Notes: generated by a model from the sequence alone, not told the origin. A DNA stretch of 64,000 nt from Sporosarcina sp. FSL K6-1508 (GCF_038007465.1 NZ_JBBOXF010000001.1:4661001-4725000); one strand, 5' to 3'. Numbered from the stretch's first letter, positions 43,809-52,566 are shown. Made by a program: numbers and translations.

Positions 43809-44672
43809 TTACATTCGATACACAAACCGGATAGTTCCACCGTTTTTCAATTGGGCCACTTTCGGCAAATCAGCCTTTGAAACCGTACCAATTGTCGCGT
43901 ATCCTCCCGTCGTTTGGGCATCTGCCATTAGAATAATTGGCTGACCATTCGTCGGAACTTGCACAGTTCCAAATTGAGTCGCTTCACTGAAAATATCCCC
44001 GCTATCGATGAATTCAAGTGGAGGTCCGTTGAAAAAGTAACCCATTCGATCTCCGCCTCGATACGTATAAGTAGCTTTTAAAAATGTATCGATACTCGAT
44101 TTTTCGAACAGATCCATGTGCGGACTTTTGAACAAGTCAACCGTAATATCCTGGGCATAACGCGGGATATTCCCCACGAGCAAGCCACGGTTTAAACGCT
44201 TTTGTTTTAATTTATTCGCATAAAGAATCATGTCTTTTTTTGTGATTTCACCAATTAACCCCCTCGGATAACTGGAACTGCTACCCAAAGTTTCCTTAAC
44301 TGCATACCCACCTTCCGGAATAATGTACGTAATCGCACCGCTAATTGGTTTAGAAAAAGAAATCATTTGCCCTTTCCAAACCTGAAACGTTTTCCAGAGC
44401 GGTGCTGGCGTTTCCCCGTCAATCATTGCACCTAAGTCTGCACCTGCAATGACAATCCTATGATCGGTTAGTACTTCCAGTGCAAGGCCGCCTAAAAAAA
44501 TTTCCAGTGCATTTCCGATTTCATCATTCCCAATAATGTCTTGGCCTAGCTGGAATGCCTCTCGATCCATAGGTCCAGCAACTGGCATACCGAAACGCCG
44601 GAAACCGAATCTGCCCTGGTCCTGTATCGTGGCATAGACGCCAGGTTTGACGATTCTAAATAACGGAATCAT
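43809..44672 (-). CDS. pxpC: 5-oxoprolinase subunit C (biotin-dependent carboxylase-like)
   Basis: A 287-residue protein of the PxpC/KipA/AHS2 family. Family motifs: GVYATIQDQGRFGFRRFGMP at the N-terminus, MDREAFQLG, YVIPEGGYAV-like ITYIIPEGGYAV, GDRMGYFFNGPPLE and a C-terminal GGYATIGTVSKADLPKVAQL. With PxpA and PxpB it forms the ATP-dependent prokaryotic 5-oxoprolinase that opens pyroglutamate to glutamate. Its ATG overlaps the pxpA stop codon (ATGA). It is the last gene of the pcp-pxpBAC operon. Confidence 0.93.
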   Translation of the reverse strand: MIPLFRIVKPGVYATIQDQGRFGFRRFGMPVAGPMDREAFQLGQDIIGNDEIGNALEIFLGGLALEVLTDHRIVIAGADLGAMIDGETPAPLWKTFQVWKGQMISFSKPISGAITYIIPEGGYAVKETLGSSSSYPRGLIGEITKKDMILYANKLKQKRLNRGLLVGNIPRYAQDITVDLFKSPHMDLFEKSSIDTFLKATYTYRGGDRMGYFFNGPPLEFIDSGDIFSEATQFGTVQVPTNGQPIILMADAQTTGGYATIGTVSKADLPKVAQLKNGGTIRFVYRM

Positions 44673-45433
44673 ATCGCGTCTCCAAGTGCGCTAACACGAA
44701 CATTAACAGATGCCAACGCTTGACGAATTTGATGGGCATGGGACGCCACACCCTGTCCATCACCATGGAAACAAATTGTATCTGCTTGTATTAAAATTGT
44801 TTCTCCGGTTATTGTTTGTACGTGCTTGTTTACCACAATATCCATCACTTGTTTTTCGATATCTTCATATGTATGGAGGACAGCTTCCGGCAATAATCTG
44901 GAGCATAATGTACCTTCTGCCGTATACCTGCGATCTGCAAAAGCCTCACCCGCCGTTTTTAAGCCGATTTTATTCCCAGCCTGCAACAATTCGCTCGTAC
45001 AAAGCCCATATAAATACGCATTCGGTACAGTATCATAAACGGCTTCTGCGATTGCATCGGCAACAGTACGGTTAATCGAAGCAGTATTATAAAGGGCACC
45101 ATGGGGCTTCACATGGTTCAAAGTAACACCCTGTATATCGCAAAACTGTTTGAGTGCACCGATTTGATAGACAACTGCATTGTAAATTTCACGAGAGGAC
45201 ATCATCATCTCTCTTCTTCCAAATCCCTGTAAATCCGGATAACCGGGATGTGCGCCGATTGAAACCTGTTGTCCAGCCGCTTGTTCTACCGTTTTCTGCA
45301 TTACATTAAAGTCGCCTGCATGAAATCCGCATGCAACATTGGCAGATGTAATCGAACTGAAAAGGGCTTCATCTTCCCCAACCATAAATTGACCAAAACT
45401 TTCACCGACATCTGCATTCAGATCAATTCGCAT
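44669..45433 (-). CDS. pxpA: 5-oxoprolinase subunit A (LamB/YcsF family)
   Basis: A 254-residue LamB/YcsF protein: MRIDLNADVGESFG at the N-terminus, ITSANVACGFHAGDFNVM, IGAHPGYPDLQGFGRREM, VKPHGALYN and a C-terminal FHGDGQGVASHA. These conserved His/Asp residues line the active-site channel. I place the start at the ATG at 45433 with GGAG eight bases upstream. Works with PxpB and PxpC on pyroglutamate, as the upstream peptidase gene supports. Confidence 0.94.
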   Translation of the reverse strand: MRIDLNADVGESFGQFMVGEDEALFSSITSANVACGFHAGDFNVMQKTVEQAAGQQVSIGAHPGYPDLQGFGRREMMMSSREIYNAVVYQIGALKQFCDIQGVTLNHVKPHGALYNTASINRTVADAIAEAVYDTVPNAYLYGLCTSELLQAGNKIGLKTAGEAFADRRYTAEGTLCSRLLPEAVLHTYEDIEKQVMDIVVNKHVQTITGETILIQADTICFHGDGQGVASHAHQIRQALASVNVRVSALGDAI

Positions 45434-45438
45434 TGCGA

Positions 45439-46182
45439 TCACTCCTTTACAAACTGCATAATCATTTCAGGTTCACGTGCTAACTCTTCTTTTAATTCAT
45501 TAAAGGCTTCAAGACAGATTGAACGAAATTGTAGCTGATCACCCGCGCGAATTAGAAACGGTTCAATGCGTTTCAAACAATATAGATCGAGTGGCGTCCG
45601 CCCAATTATGTTCCAACCCCCTGGGGATTCTAACGGGTAAATACCCGTCTGCGTTCCGCCAATCCCAACGGTTCCTTTAAGCACACTTAATCGGGGCTTT
45701 TCCAAACGTGGGACATGGAGTACCTCCGGCAATTCTCCTAGATACGGAAAACCTGGTAAAAAACCTATCATATACACCTTATAGCTCGTGCCTGTATGAA
45801 TAGCGATTACCTCATCACGTGTCAGTCCCGTATGGTCGCATATCCGAGGTATATCTTCACTAAATTTGGCGTCATAACAGACTGGTATTTCAATAGTACG
45901 CCTGTTTACAAACAATGCACTATCAGTTCTGTGCGCCCACTTTGTCAGTAATTCTTCAATGATTACACGAGGGTTCAGGAGTTCTTTGCGATAAAAAACG
46001 GTTACAGTTTTATTACTTGGTACGACCTCTTCAAGTAAATGATTCCTATCATTTTCAACAAGCTGACAAAATTGCTGTATCGTGTGAAAGGTTTCCTGAC
46101 TCGTATCCGGACCAAAGTCGAAACGTATTGTTTGTTCATTCATCACCATTGCATGGGGGATAATTTGCTTGTTACGATTCAT
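45439..46182 (-). CDS. pxpB: 5-oxoprolinase subunit B (KipI family)
   Basis: About 247 residues of the KipI/AHS1 family with the hallmarks EVIAIHTGTSYKVYMIGFLPGFPYLGELP in part (GFLPGFPYLG), VGIGGTQTGIYP and ESPGGWNIIGRTPLDLY. The start is uncertain: the ATG at 46182 keeps the family's short N-terminal strand (IIPHAMVM). It overlaps the pcp gene by 11 bases, which implies coupling. Other possible starts are 46215, 46149 and 46143; none has a strong ribosome site. In B. subtilis the homologue KipI inhibits KinA, but the operon here points to oxoprolinase. Confidence 0.9.
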   Translation of the reverse strand: MNRNKQIIPHAMVMNEQTIRFDFGPDTSQETFHTIQQFCQLVENDRNHLLEEVVPSNKTVTVFYRKELLNPRVIIEELLTKWAHRTDSALFVNRRTIEIPVCYDAKFSEDIPRICDHTGLTRDEVIAIHTGTSYKVYMIGFLPGFPYLGELPEVLHVPRLEKPRLSVLKGTVGIGGTQTGIYPLESPGGWNIIGRTPLDLYCLKRIEPFLIRAGDQLQFRSICLEAFNELKEELAREPEMIMQFVKE

Positions 46183-46786
46183 CAGCAGATAGCACTTCGA
46201 TGCATACGGCGACACCTTTTTTCAAATCTTCATGTGACCAGCTTGGAATTTTGCCATGCTCAATCGCCAATTCATGTGAAGCAGGTATATGAAGGAAACC
46301 AGATTTCATCATCGGTCGTTGTGTTGCAGCGTAATGCAGTCCTTCATACATAACATTGTTGCATAGATAGGTACCTGCCGTATTTGAAACTTCGGCTGGC
46401 AGCCCTTTTTCCAGTAATCGATTCACCATCGCGCGAACTGGCAGTGTTGACATATAACCAGCTTCGCCTCGCTCCCGGATCGGTTCGTCAACAGGTGTAT
46501 TGCCATTGTTATCAGCAGCCCCGTCTTTGATATTAATCGCAATCCGTTCAGGCGTCATTTTATAACGTCCTCCTGCAAGCCCCAGTGAAATCACGGCATC
46601 TGGTTTTAGGGCTTCAATATGTGTAAGAAGTTGCTCGCCTGATGATTGGAAGTCTACCGTTAATACTTCACTGTGAATTTTGTAATTGCCGATCACTTTG
46701 CCATGTAGTTCTTCCACGATTTTCATCGTCGGATTAACAGTGAATTTCAAGAAAGGTTCAAACCCTGTGAGTAAAAGTGTTTTCAT
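46172..46786 (-). CDS. pcp: Pyrrolidone-carboxylate peptidase (pyroglutamyl-peptidase I)
   Basis: A 204-residue C15 cysteine peptidase, the usual length. Motifs: LLTGFEPF at the N-terminus, ERIAINIKDG (catalytic Glu region), NTAGTYLCNNVMYEGLHY (catalytic Cys) and FLHIPASHE (catalytic His). It releases N-terminal pyroglutamate from peptides, which the three downstream Pxp proteins would convert to glutamate. The ATG at 46786 has AGCAGG eight bases upstream; an upstream in-frame ATG lacks one. First gene of the operon. Confidence 0.95.
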   Translation of the reverse strand: MKTLLLTGFEPFLKFTVNPTMKIVEELHGKVIGNYKIHSEVLTVDFQSSGEQLLTHIEALKPDAVISLGLAGGRYKMTPERIAINIKDGAADNNGNTPVDEPIRERGEAGYMSTLPVRAMVNRLLEKGLPAEVSNTAGTYLCNNVMYEGLHYAATQRPMMKSGFLHIPASHELAIEHGKIPSWSHEDLKKGVAVCIEVLSADES

Positions 46787-46925
46787 GATGATGACCTGCT
46801 TTCTTATTATCATTGTTGTTACTATAACGGTAGTTATCTAATTTTTCAATACTCCGGTGATTACAAGTTCATCATTTTTGAGATTGCTACTGTGTGAGTA
46901 CGCTTATTTGATTGGTTGCTGAAGG

Positions 46926-47064
46926 TATATGGTCGGTTGCTGGGGTTATTTGATCGGTCTCCCAGGTTATATGATCGGTCTTTAGCGTGATACGATCGGT
47001 TCCCCAAGTTATATGATCGGTCGTCAGTGGTATATGATCGGTTCATATGTTTATTTGATCGGTC
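46926..47064 (+). repeat. Array of degenerate 21-bp repeats, locus 2
   Basis: About seven units with core TATATGATCGGT and a variable 9-base remainder. Begins 94 bp beyond the terminator of the acyl-CoA dehydrogenase gene (read on the minus strand) and upstream of pcp. Same orientation as locus 1. The open frame across it (NRSYTTD, DRSYNLG, NRSYHAK units on the minus strand) is a by-product of the 21-bp period. The rest of 46787-47226 shows nothing else. Confidence 0.88.
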
Positions 47065-47157
47065 ATCGATGGTCTTAGGCCATTTCGGGTTGCCGCCGTT
47101 AGTTCATATGTATTCCCGAGTCTCAACACTATCTTCCCGTAATGAATTCCATCAAAG

Positions 47158-47196
47158 TAAAATCCCCTAGCAGCACTTATTGGCTGTAGGGGATTG
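47158..47196 (-). terminator. Terminator of the acyl-CoA synthetase/dehydrogenase operon
   Basis: AATCCCCTACAGC pairs with GCTGCTAGGGGATT, followed by TTAC on the minus strand. Confidence 0.82.
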
Positions 47197-47226
47197 AGTG
47201 TCAGCAAACGAAACTGATTCAGTTAG

Positions 47227-48897
47227 TTACATTACCTCTTCAAAATATTTCACACCGCTCTTCATTTCACCAATCGCTCTTTCGGGCCAGTTCGTTTCGA
47301 TGAAAATTTCCATCAGCTTTTCATAACGGTCTCCATGTTGTGCCGCCCATTCAAGCGCAATGACCCCTTCATAAAGTAAAGCCATAGTACGCATTAATCC
47401 TTTCGCTTCGACTGTTTGATTGTCAGGATCCAAATTTGCGAATGTTATGAGGTCTTTTGCTAGTATCTCCACCGCAGTAGATACGCGCAGTTTCCATGAA
47501 CTTTCGGGAACAGCATCTAGTCTCTCTGTCATTTCATCGATAAATAACAAGTGTGCACTGAATTTATTGACGAGTCTGAGGAGCTCCAATCCTAAAATAT
47601 TCGCGGTCCCTTCCCAAACCGTTAATACTTGCGCATCCCGAAGCAACCGCGGTGTGACGAAATCTTCGATATAGCCATTTCCGCCATGCATTTCAATTGC
47701 TTCATGAGCGAAATGGATTGCCTGTTCCGCGGTTTCCTTTTTAATGAGCGCAATCTTCAGGCGGTTCAATGTAGTTTCTTCGTCAGATGCATTCCCAGAA
47801 GTTACTTTATCAAACAGCTTGATCAGATCGAATGTTGTTGCCAGTTCGACTTCAAGCTTCGATTTCATGGTCGCTAAACTTTCTTGAACCATTGGAAAGT
47901 CAGTCAACTTTTTGCCAAATGCGTTGCGTCTTTCTGCATACATCACTGCTTCATTGAACGCACGACGCATGATGCCGAGTGACGCGACCGCATTGCAAAT
48001 TCGCGATAAATTCAATGCTTCCATCATATAATAGAAGCCCTTGTTGGGATCACCCACGACATAAGCCAAGGCGCCGTCAAATTCTACTTCACCGGATGGC
48101 ACTGCCCGCACGCCGAGCTTGTCTTTCAATCTCCGAATCTGAATACCATTCAGTGAACCGTCCTCTTTTCGCCACGGCACAGCGAATAAACTTAGACCGC
48201 GCGACCCTTCTGCAAAACCTTCCATTCTAGCAAGAACCATCGCGACGCCCGCCATTCCGGCATTGGATGCAAAATACTTTTCACCGTATAAGCGATAGTT
48301 TTCACCGTCTGCCACTGCTTTCACAACGTTGGCACCGACGTCTGAACCTCCCTGTCTTTCCGTTAAAAATGTCGCGCCTTCAAATAACTCCCTATCACCC
48401 GTTGCACAAACATGCGGCAGGAACTTCTCTTTCACTTCTTCATTAGCATAATGATCTAGCAAATAAGCTGTGGCTTGCGTCAATGTTACAGGACAATGGA
48501 ATCCTGGTTCTGCTTGAGATAATAAGTAGCCTTGCGCAAAACTGTAGAGGTAGTTTCCTTTATGGCCGAGTTCCGGAATATCTTTATGAACATAGCCAAC
48601 AATCCCTGTCCGATACGTTTCTTCCACTGTCTTTTTATAGCCTTCATTGACCCAAACATGTGAATGATCATCTCCGTACTTGTCATATTTCTCGAGTCGG
48701 GGTTGCCCTTCGCGATCGGTATGTTTGGCACGTTCATCGATTTCATTGGCAACTAGTGAACCAAATTTCATTAATTCTTTGTGTGCATAGTCGTAAAACT
48801 TAGGAGACAAAGATTCTTTTAATAGTGTTTGTAATGTCTCATCATGTTCAAAGAAGTTCAATGCTATTTCAATTTCAGACCGTTGTTGTAAGACCAT
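47227..48897 (-). CDS. AidB-like acyl-CoA dehydrogenase family protein
   Basis: A 556-residue flavoprotein of the acyl-CoA dehydrogenase superfamily. FAD-binding and family motifs: GATFLTERQGGSDVGANVV, YFASNAGMAGVAMVLARM, LKDKLGVRAVPSGEVEFDGA, RRNAFGKKLTDFPMVQESL and, near the end, EMHGGNGYIEDF and VLTVWEGTANIL. Length and an extended N-terminal region match the AidB-like group. In this operon, after an acyl-CoA synthetase and a MerR regulator, it more likely takes part in acyl-CoA breakdown than in alkylation repair. Its ATG overlaps the synthetase gene by 23 bases; GAAGG lies eight bases upstream. Confidence 0.9.
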   Translation of the reverse strand: MVLQQRSEIEIALNFFEHDETLQTLLKESLSPKFYDYAHKELMKFGSLVANEIDERAKHTDREGQPRLEKYDKYGDDHSHVWVNEGYKKTVEETYRTGIVGYVHKDIPELGHKGNYLYSFAQGYLLSQAEPGFHCPVTLTQATAYLLDHYANEEVKEKFLPHVCATGDRELFEGATFLTERQGGSDVGANVVKAVADGENYRLYGEKYFASNAGMAGVAMVLARMEGFAEGSRGLSLFAVPWRKEDGSLNGIQIRRLKDKLGVRAVPSGEVEFDGALAYVVGDPNKGFYYMMEALNLSRICNAVASLGIMRRAFNEAVMYAERRNAFGKKLTDFPMVQESLATMKSKLEVELATTFDLIKLFDKVTSGNASDEETTLNRLKIALIKKETAEQAIHFAHEAIEMHGGNGYIEDFVTPRLLRDAQVLTVWEGTANILGLELLRLVNKFSAHLLFIDEMTERLDAVPESSWKLRVSTAVEILAKDLITFANLDPDNQTVEAKGLMRTMALLYEGVIALEWAAQHGDRYEKLMEIFIETNWPERAIGEMKSGVKYFEEVM

Positions 48898-50395
48898 TTG
48901 CTTCGCCTTCTCTCAGTGGTTGTTTTAAAATCTTACCGGATGCATTACGCGGAAGCGCATCAACTTGTTCATACAAACGCGGTACTTTATACTGCGAAAG
49001 TCGTTCTTTCGCAAATTGTTTAATCTCTTCCAGATTAAGCACTTCACTTGCCGCAAAATAGGCTTTGACCGTTTCTCCCCATTCCGGGTGCGGCACGCCG
49101 ACTACTGCCACTTCATGAATTGCCGGATGTGTAATGAGGACTTCTTCGACTTCTTTCGGGTAAATATTGACCCCGCCGGAAATGATCAGATCTTTTTTCC
49201 GGTCGACAACCCAAATGTAACCGTCTTCATCGATTTTCGCCAAGTCGCCTGTTTTCAGCCAGTCCCCGATGAATGTTTCGTTCGTCGCTTCTTTATTATT
49301 ATAGTAGCCAAGCATATTGCCTTCCCCGCGCAAAAGAATCTCCCCCACTTCGCCTTGTTGCACGTCTTCCCCATCCGGATTAACAATTCTAAACTCTGCA
49401 TGAAGTGCTGCCCGTTTTCCAATACTGCCTGCTTTCGTTTTATGTTCACTTGCGCTCAATAATGTACCGTTCGGACCCGCTTCTGTCAGTCCATAGACAC
49501 AGATGAAGTTATCCGATTTGAACTTTTCCTGCACAAATTCAACTTCCGGTTGCGATAAAGGGGCACTGCCGTAAATCCACCATTTCATTGAAGACAAATC
49601 GGCTGTTGCCATCTTCGGATTCTTCGCTGTCAACAAATAAACGACGGGTGCCCCAAAGAAATGTGTCGTTTTTTCTTGTTCAACAGTATCGATTAAAAGA
49701 TCAGGTGTGAATGTTGGCGTTAATACGCTAGTCGCACCGACTATTAGCCCCGCCATGAAAAACAGATGGAGCGGCGCAGAATGACTAAGCGGCATCATGA
49801 TAAGCAAGCGGCTCTCCGGTTTAATTTCCATCTCCACACAAATCATTTGCGCAACCGTTAGAATGTTTTTATAACTGAATAACACGCCTTTCGGTTTACC
49901 TGTTGTGCCGGAAGTATAAAGAATTGTCGATTCACTGGAATCGGGTAAATTGCATTCGATTGGGGAATCATTGTTATCGAGTACTGTTTCAAAACTGATC
50001 CACTTATCGTCTAAGGGGGCTCCCGTTTTGATTAACACTAAATCGCTCTCGAGGGTTTTCACCGATTCAATCAGTAAGTCATGTGCAATAAAGGCTTTTG
50101 CATCGGAATTCTCAAGTACATAGTCAACTTCTGACAGCGTCATCTTGGCATTTATCGGGACAATGATTGCACCAAGCCGTTGAACTGCAAAATAGGCGAT
50201 AGCAAATTCGGGAACGTTTGGCATATATAAAACAGCTTTATCTCTTTGCCCGATTCCGAGAAGCTTAAGTCCGTGTGCAAAACGATTCACAAGCTGATCA
50301 AGTTCCTGATACGTATAGCGTTTCCCCATTCCAATAACCGCTTCAGTCTTAGGATATTTCCGTGCATTGCGTTCCAACAATTGTGAACTGTTCAT
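48875..50395 (-). CDS. AMP-dependent acyl-CoA synthetase (second copy)
   Basis: A 506-residue ANL-family ligase. P-loop STILYTSGTTGKPKGVLFSY; VYGLTEAGPNGT; WLKTGDLAKIDEDGYIW; KKDLIISGGVNIYPKEVEEV; catalytic Lys in LPRNASGKILKQPL. It likely makes an acyl-CoA that feeds the dehydrogenase encoded by the next, overlapping gene. It begins five bases after the MerR regulator's stop codon, so all three genes share a transcript. The acid used is unknown. Confidence 0.92.
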   Translation of the reverse strand: MNSSQLLERNARKYPKTEAVIGMGKRYTYQELDQLVNRFAHGLKLLGIGQRDKAVLYMPNVPEFAIAYFAVQRLGAIIVPINAKMTLSEVDYVLENSDAKAFIAHDLLIESVKTLESDLVLIKTGAPLDDKWISFETVLDNNDSPIECNLPDSSESTILYTSGTTGKPKGVLFSYKNILTVAQMICVEMEIKPESRLLIMMPLSHSAPLHLFFMAGLIVGATSVLTPTFTPDLLIDTVEQEKTTHFFGAPVVYLLTAKNPKMATADLSSMKWWIYGSAPLSQPEVEFVQEKFKSDNFICVYGLTEAGPNGTLLSASEHKTKAGSIGKRAALHAEFRIVNPDGEDVQQGEVGEILLRGEGNMLGYYNNKEATNETFIGDWLKTGDLAKIDEDGYIWVVDRKKDLIISGGVNIYPKEVEEVLITHPAIHEVAVVGVPHPEWGETVKAYFAASEVLNLEEIKQFAKERLSQYKVPRLYEQVDALPRNASGKILKQPLREGEANGLTTTV

Positions 50396-50399
50396 TCCC

Positions 50400-50777
50400 T
50401 TACTCCCCCTTTAAGTTGGCTAGTTTCTCTGTGAATTGCACAAGCAGCTGTTCCATTTCCATCTTCATTTCTGTGAGCTCCTGAATTTTGGCTTCTACTT
50501 GTCCAATTTTTTCATTGCCGAAATCGATTGTCCGCTCCAATTGTTTTAGCCCAGTCCGATCTTTGTCGAAAAGCAAAATCATCTCCTTTATTTCATCCAG
50601 CGTGAATCCGTATTTTTTACCACGCAGGATAAGTCTTAGCTTTACAATCTCCGCTTTCGGATAAATCCTTATATTGCCCGCAGTCCTGTCAGGTTTCAAT
50701 AAACCCAGTTCCTCGTAATAACGTATTGTGCGCGTCGAGACATCATATGCACGGGCAACTTCAGTAATATCCTTCAT
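50400..50777 (-). CDS. MerR-family transcriptional regulator
   Basis: A 125-residue regulator with an N-terminal winged-helix domain (VARAYDVSTRTIRYYEELGL, then RIYPKAEIVKLRLILRG) and a C-terminal dimerisation coiled coil (~80-125; KIQELTEMKMEMEQLLVQF). No extra ligand-binding domain and no Cys cluster, so it is not a metal sensor. It heads an operon with acyl-CoA synthetase and dehydrogenase genes and probably autoregulates it in response to an acyl-CoA or related compound. The start ATG at 50777 has GAGGGG eight bases upstream. The promoter with operator is listed separately. Confidence 0.9.
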   Translation of the reverse strand: MKDITEVARAYDVSTRTIRYYEELGLLKPDRTAGNIRIYPKAEIVKLRLILRGKKYGFTLDEIKEMILLFDKDRTGLKQLERTIDFGNEKIGQVEAKIQELTEMKMEMEQLLVQFTEKLANLKGE

Positions 50778-50823
50778 TGTTGCCACCCCTCTGAATATGT
50801 TTGAATATTCAACTATGTTATTA

Positions 50824-50854
50824 GTTTAACATTGACGTTAACGTTAATGGCAAG
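50824..50854 (-). promoter_or_regulatory. MerR-type promoter with palindromic operator
   Basis: On the minus strand TTGCCA (-35) and TAAACT (-10) are separated by 19 bp, the long spacing typical of MerR-activated promoters. The spacer holds a near-perfect 18-bp palindrome, ATTAACGTTAACGTCAAT (one mismatched pair). It lies about 45 bp upstream of the MerR gene, so the regulator probably acts here. Confidence 0.65.
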
Positions 50855-50888
50855 TGAAATATGTATATTGGAGTTAGAGTGGGTGGAT

Positions 50889-51025
50889 TATGAGCAGTTG
50901 CTAAGGCTTTATGATCGGTCGTCCGGATTATATGATCGGTTAGCAAGGGTATATGATCGGTTGCCGGGGTTATATGATCGGTCCGCATGCTGATTTGATT
51001 GGTGGACAAGATTATATGATCGGTC
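50889..51025 (+). repeat. Array of degenerate 21-bp repeats, locus 3
   Basis: About seven units with core TATATGATCGGT. It lies 14 bp beyond the terminator of the aminotransferase gene on the minus strand and ends before the MerR promoter. Same orientation as the other three arrays. Confidence 0.88.
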
Positions 51026-51038
51026 ACTCCGTTTCCAA

Positions 51039-51070
51039 CAAAAAAAGGGCTATCCGTTAATGGAAAGCCC
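51039..51070 (-). terminator. Terminator of the aminotransferase gene
   Basis: GGGCTTTCC pairs with GGATAGCCC, followed by TTTTTT on the minus strand, 16 bp after the stop codon. Confidence 0.87.
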
Positions 51071-51085
51071 CCATTATTTTTGTGA

Positions 51086-52252
51086 TCAAACAACTACTTG
51101 TATTTCTTGCTTAAACCGTTCAACCGCCTTCGCCACATCAACTGAATGACCGATTTCGTTCAATGTGTCACCAATCAATTCAATGGCTTTTTCCAACATT
51201 TCCTCCGTTGTATTACCCATGTGCCCAATGCGGAACGCTTTTTCTGCTAAATGAGCAAGTGAGCCTGCCACAATGACACCTTTTTTACCAAGTGTTGCAC
51301 GGAATTCGGCATCGTTGACCCCCTCTGGATAAAGGATGCAGCTCAATGTCGATGCTGCAACATTTTCATCAGCAATTGCTTTCATATCATATTCAGAAAG
51401 TGCAGCTCGCACCGCTTTTCCGAATGACTTGTGACGTTCAATTCTTGTCGGCAATCCTTCTGTGTGAACGAGTCTCATCCCTTCATTGTAGGCATAAATC
51501 AAGTTCACTGGCGGTGTGGCAAAGTATTTCGATGGATCATTCATGATTGGAATCCAATTGTAGATATCACAATAATAAGCTGGAACTCGTTCGATCTGTG
51601 CTCTCGCAGCCAATGCAGTTTTGTTAAAGGCGACAATCGCTAATCCCGGTGGAACACCAATCGCTTTTTGAGAGCCTGTCAAAATGACATCAATTTTATA
51701 GTCTGGGTGGCCGTATATTTTACTCATATCTTCTTCCATTGCAGCCGTTGCACAAACACCATCTAAAATGACAAGTGCACCATGCTTTTTCACGATTGGT
51801 ACAAGTGCTTCAAGGTCAGCTGCAACACCAGTCGATGTGTCTGCATGAGTGATGGTCACTGCTTTATAATGCCCTTCAGCAAGTTTCGCTTCCACTTCTT
51901 CGGGCAAAACTTGCTTGCCCCATTCCGATTGAAGAACGTCCACTTCAATGCCGAAAGCCTGCCCCAGTTTAATGAACCGGTCACCGAAATAGCCTTGGCT
52001 GACGACTAATATTTTTTCCCCGGCAGCGACTGTGTTAACGAGCGCCATTTCCATTGCAATCGTTCCTGAGCCTGCAACTACAAATACTTCCCCGTCTGTT
52101 TTAAACAGCTTTCGCGTCTGCTCAATCGCATTTTTATAAATCGCAACAAATCGAGGGTCCGTATGTCCTCTTGTTTCACTTGCCATTGCATCATAAATGG
52201 AATCGACGACGGGCGTCGGTCCTGGTATCAGCAGCATTTCTTCGTTTCTCAT
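51086..52252 (-). CDS. Alanine-glyoxylate/serine-pyruvate aminotransferase family protein
   Basis: A 388-residue class V PLP aminotransferase. Motifs: LLIPGPTPV at the N-terminus, VVAGSGTIAMEMALVN (cofactor phosphate binding), LVILDGVCATAAMEEDM (Asp that contacts the pyridine N), DVILTGSQKAIGVPPGLAI (Schiff-base Lys) and FRIGHMGNTTEEM. Family reactions include glyoxylate to glycine with alanine or serine as donor. Its position next to the glyoxylate-shunt genes fits handling of glyoxylate, but that is inference. It has its own start (GGGGG upstream) and terminator. Confidence 0.9.
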   Translation of the reverse strand: MRNEEMLLIPGPTPVVDSIYDAMASETRGHTDPRFVAIYKNAIEQTRKLFKTDGEVFVVAGSGTIAMEMALVNTVAAGEKILVVSQGYFGDRFIKLGQAFGIEVDVLQSEWGKQVLPEEVEAKLAEGHYKAVTITHADTSTGVAADLEALVPIVKKHGALVILDGVCATAAMEEDMSKIYGHPDYKIDVILTGSQKAIGVPPGLAIVAFNKTALAARAQIERVPAYYCDIYNWIPIMNDPSKYFATPPVNLIYAYNEGMRLVHTEGLPTRIERHKSFGKAVRAALSEYDMKAIADENVAASTLSCILYPEGVNDAEFRATLGKKGVIVAGSLAHLAEKAFRIGHMGNTTEEMLEKAIELIGDTLNEIGHSVDVAKAVERFKQEIQVVV

Positions 52253-52350
52253 TCTATTTCCCCCTATCTATTTTCCGAATATAATTACTAGCCCTACTAC
52301 TACTTCCCTATTTGTCGCACAAGTCCTCTTATATTTAATGAAAGCAAGTA

Positions 52351-52388
52351 AAAACGGCTTTATTCCTATTTAGGGAATAGAGCCGTTG
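52351..52388 (-). terminator. Terminator after the YhfH-like gene / ace operon
   Basis: AACGGCTCTATTCC pairs with GGAATAAAGCCGTT, followed by TTT on the minus strand, six bases after the small gene's stop codon. Confidence 0.85.
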
Positions 52389-52393
52389 CTATG

Positions 52394-52522
52394 TCACTCT
52401 TCGTTCGAACCGATACAGCGCTCGCACTCGAACAATGGGGATTCGACCTGCTCTACAATTTCACATCCACATTCGCGGCAAATCTTTTTCGGCAATTCTT
52501 TCCTGTTTTTGTTTGTTTGCAT
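52394..52522 (-). CDS. yhfH: YhfH-like small zinc-ribbon protein
   Basis: A 42-residue protein with two CxxC-type pairs: ICRECGCEIVEQ and FECERCIGSNEE, which should bind one zinc ion. It begins at an ATG six bases after GGAGGAG, a very strong site. Length and layout match the YhfH family of Bacillales; function unknown. It lies 44 bp downstream of the malate synthase gene and just before a terminator, so it is probably the last gene of the ace transcript. Confidence 0.8.
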   Translation of the reverse strand: MQTNKNRKELPKKICRECGCEIVEQVESPLFECERCIGSNEE

Positions 52523-52566
52523 AGTAATCTCCTCCACTTTCATATTGTTTTACCTCCACTTGTAAA

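Noticed and set aside
46861..47046. Short protein made of NRSYxxx repeats (and similar frames in the other 21-bp arrays)
   Set aside because: No ribosome site; the frame is open only because the repeat period is 21 bp, and the variable part of each unit is not conserved at protein level.
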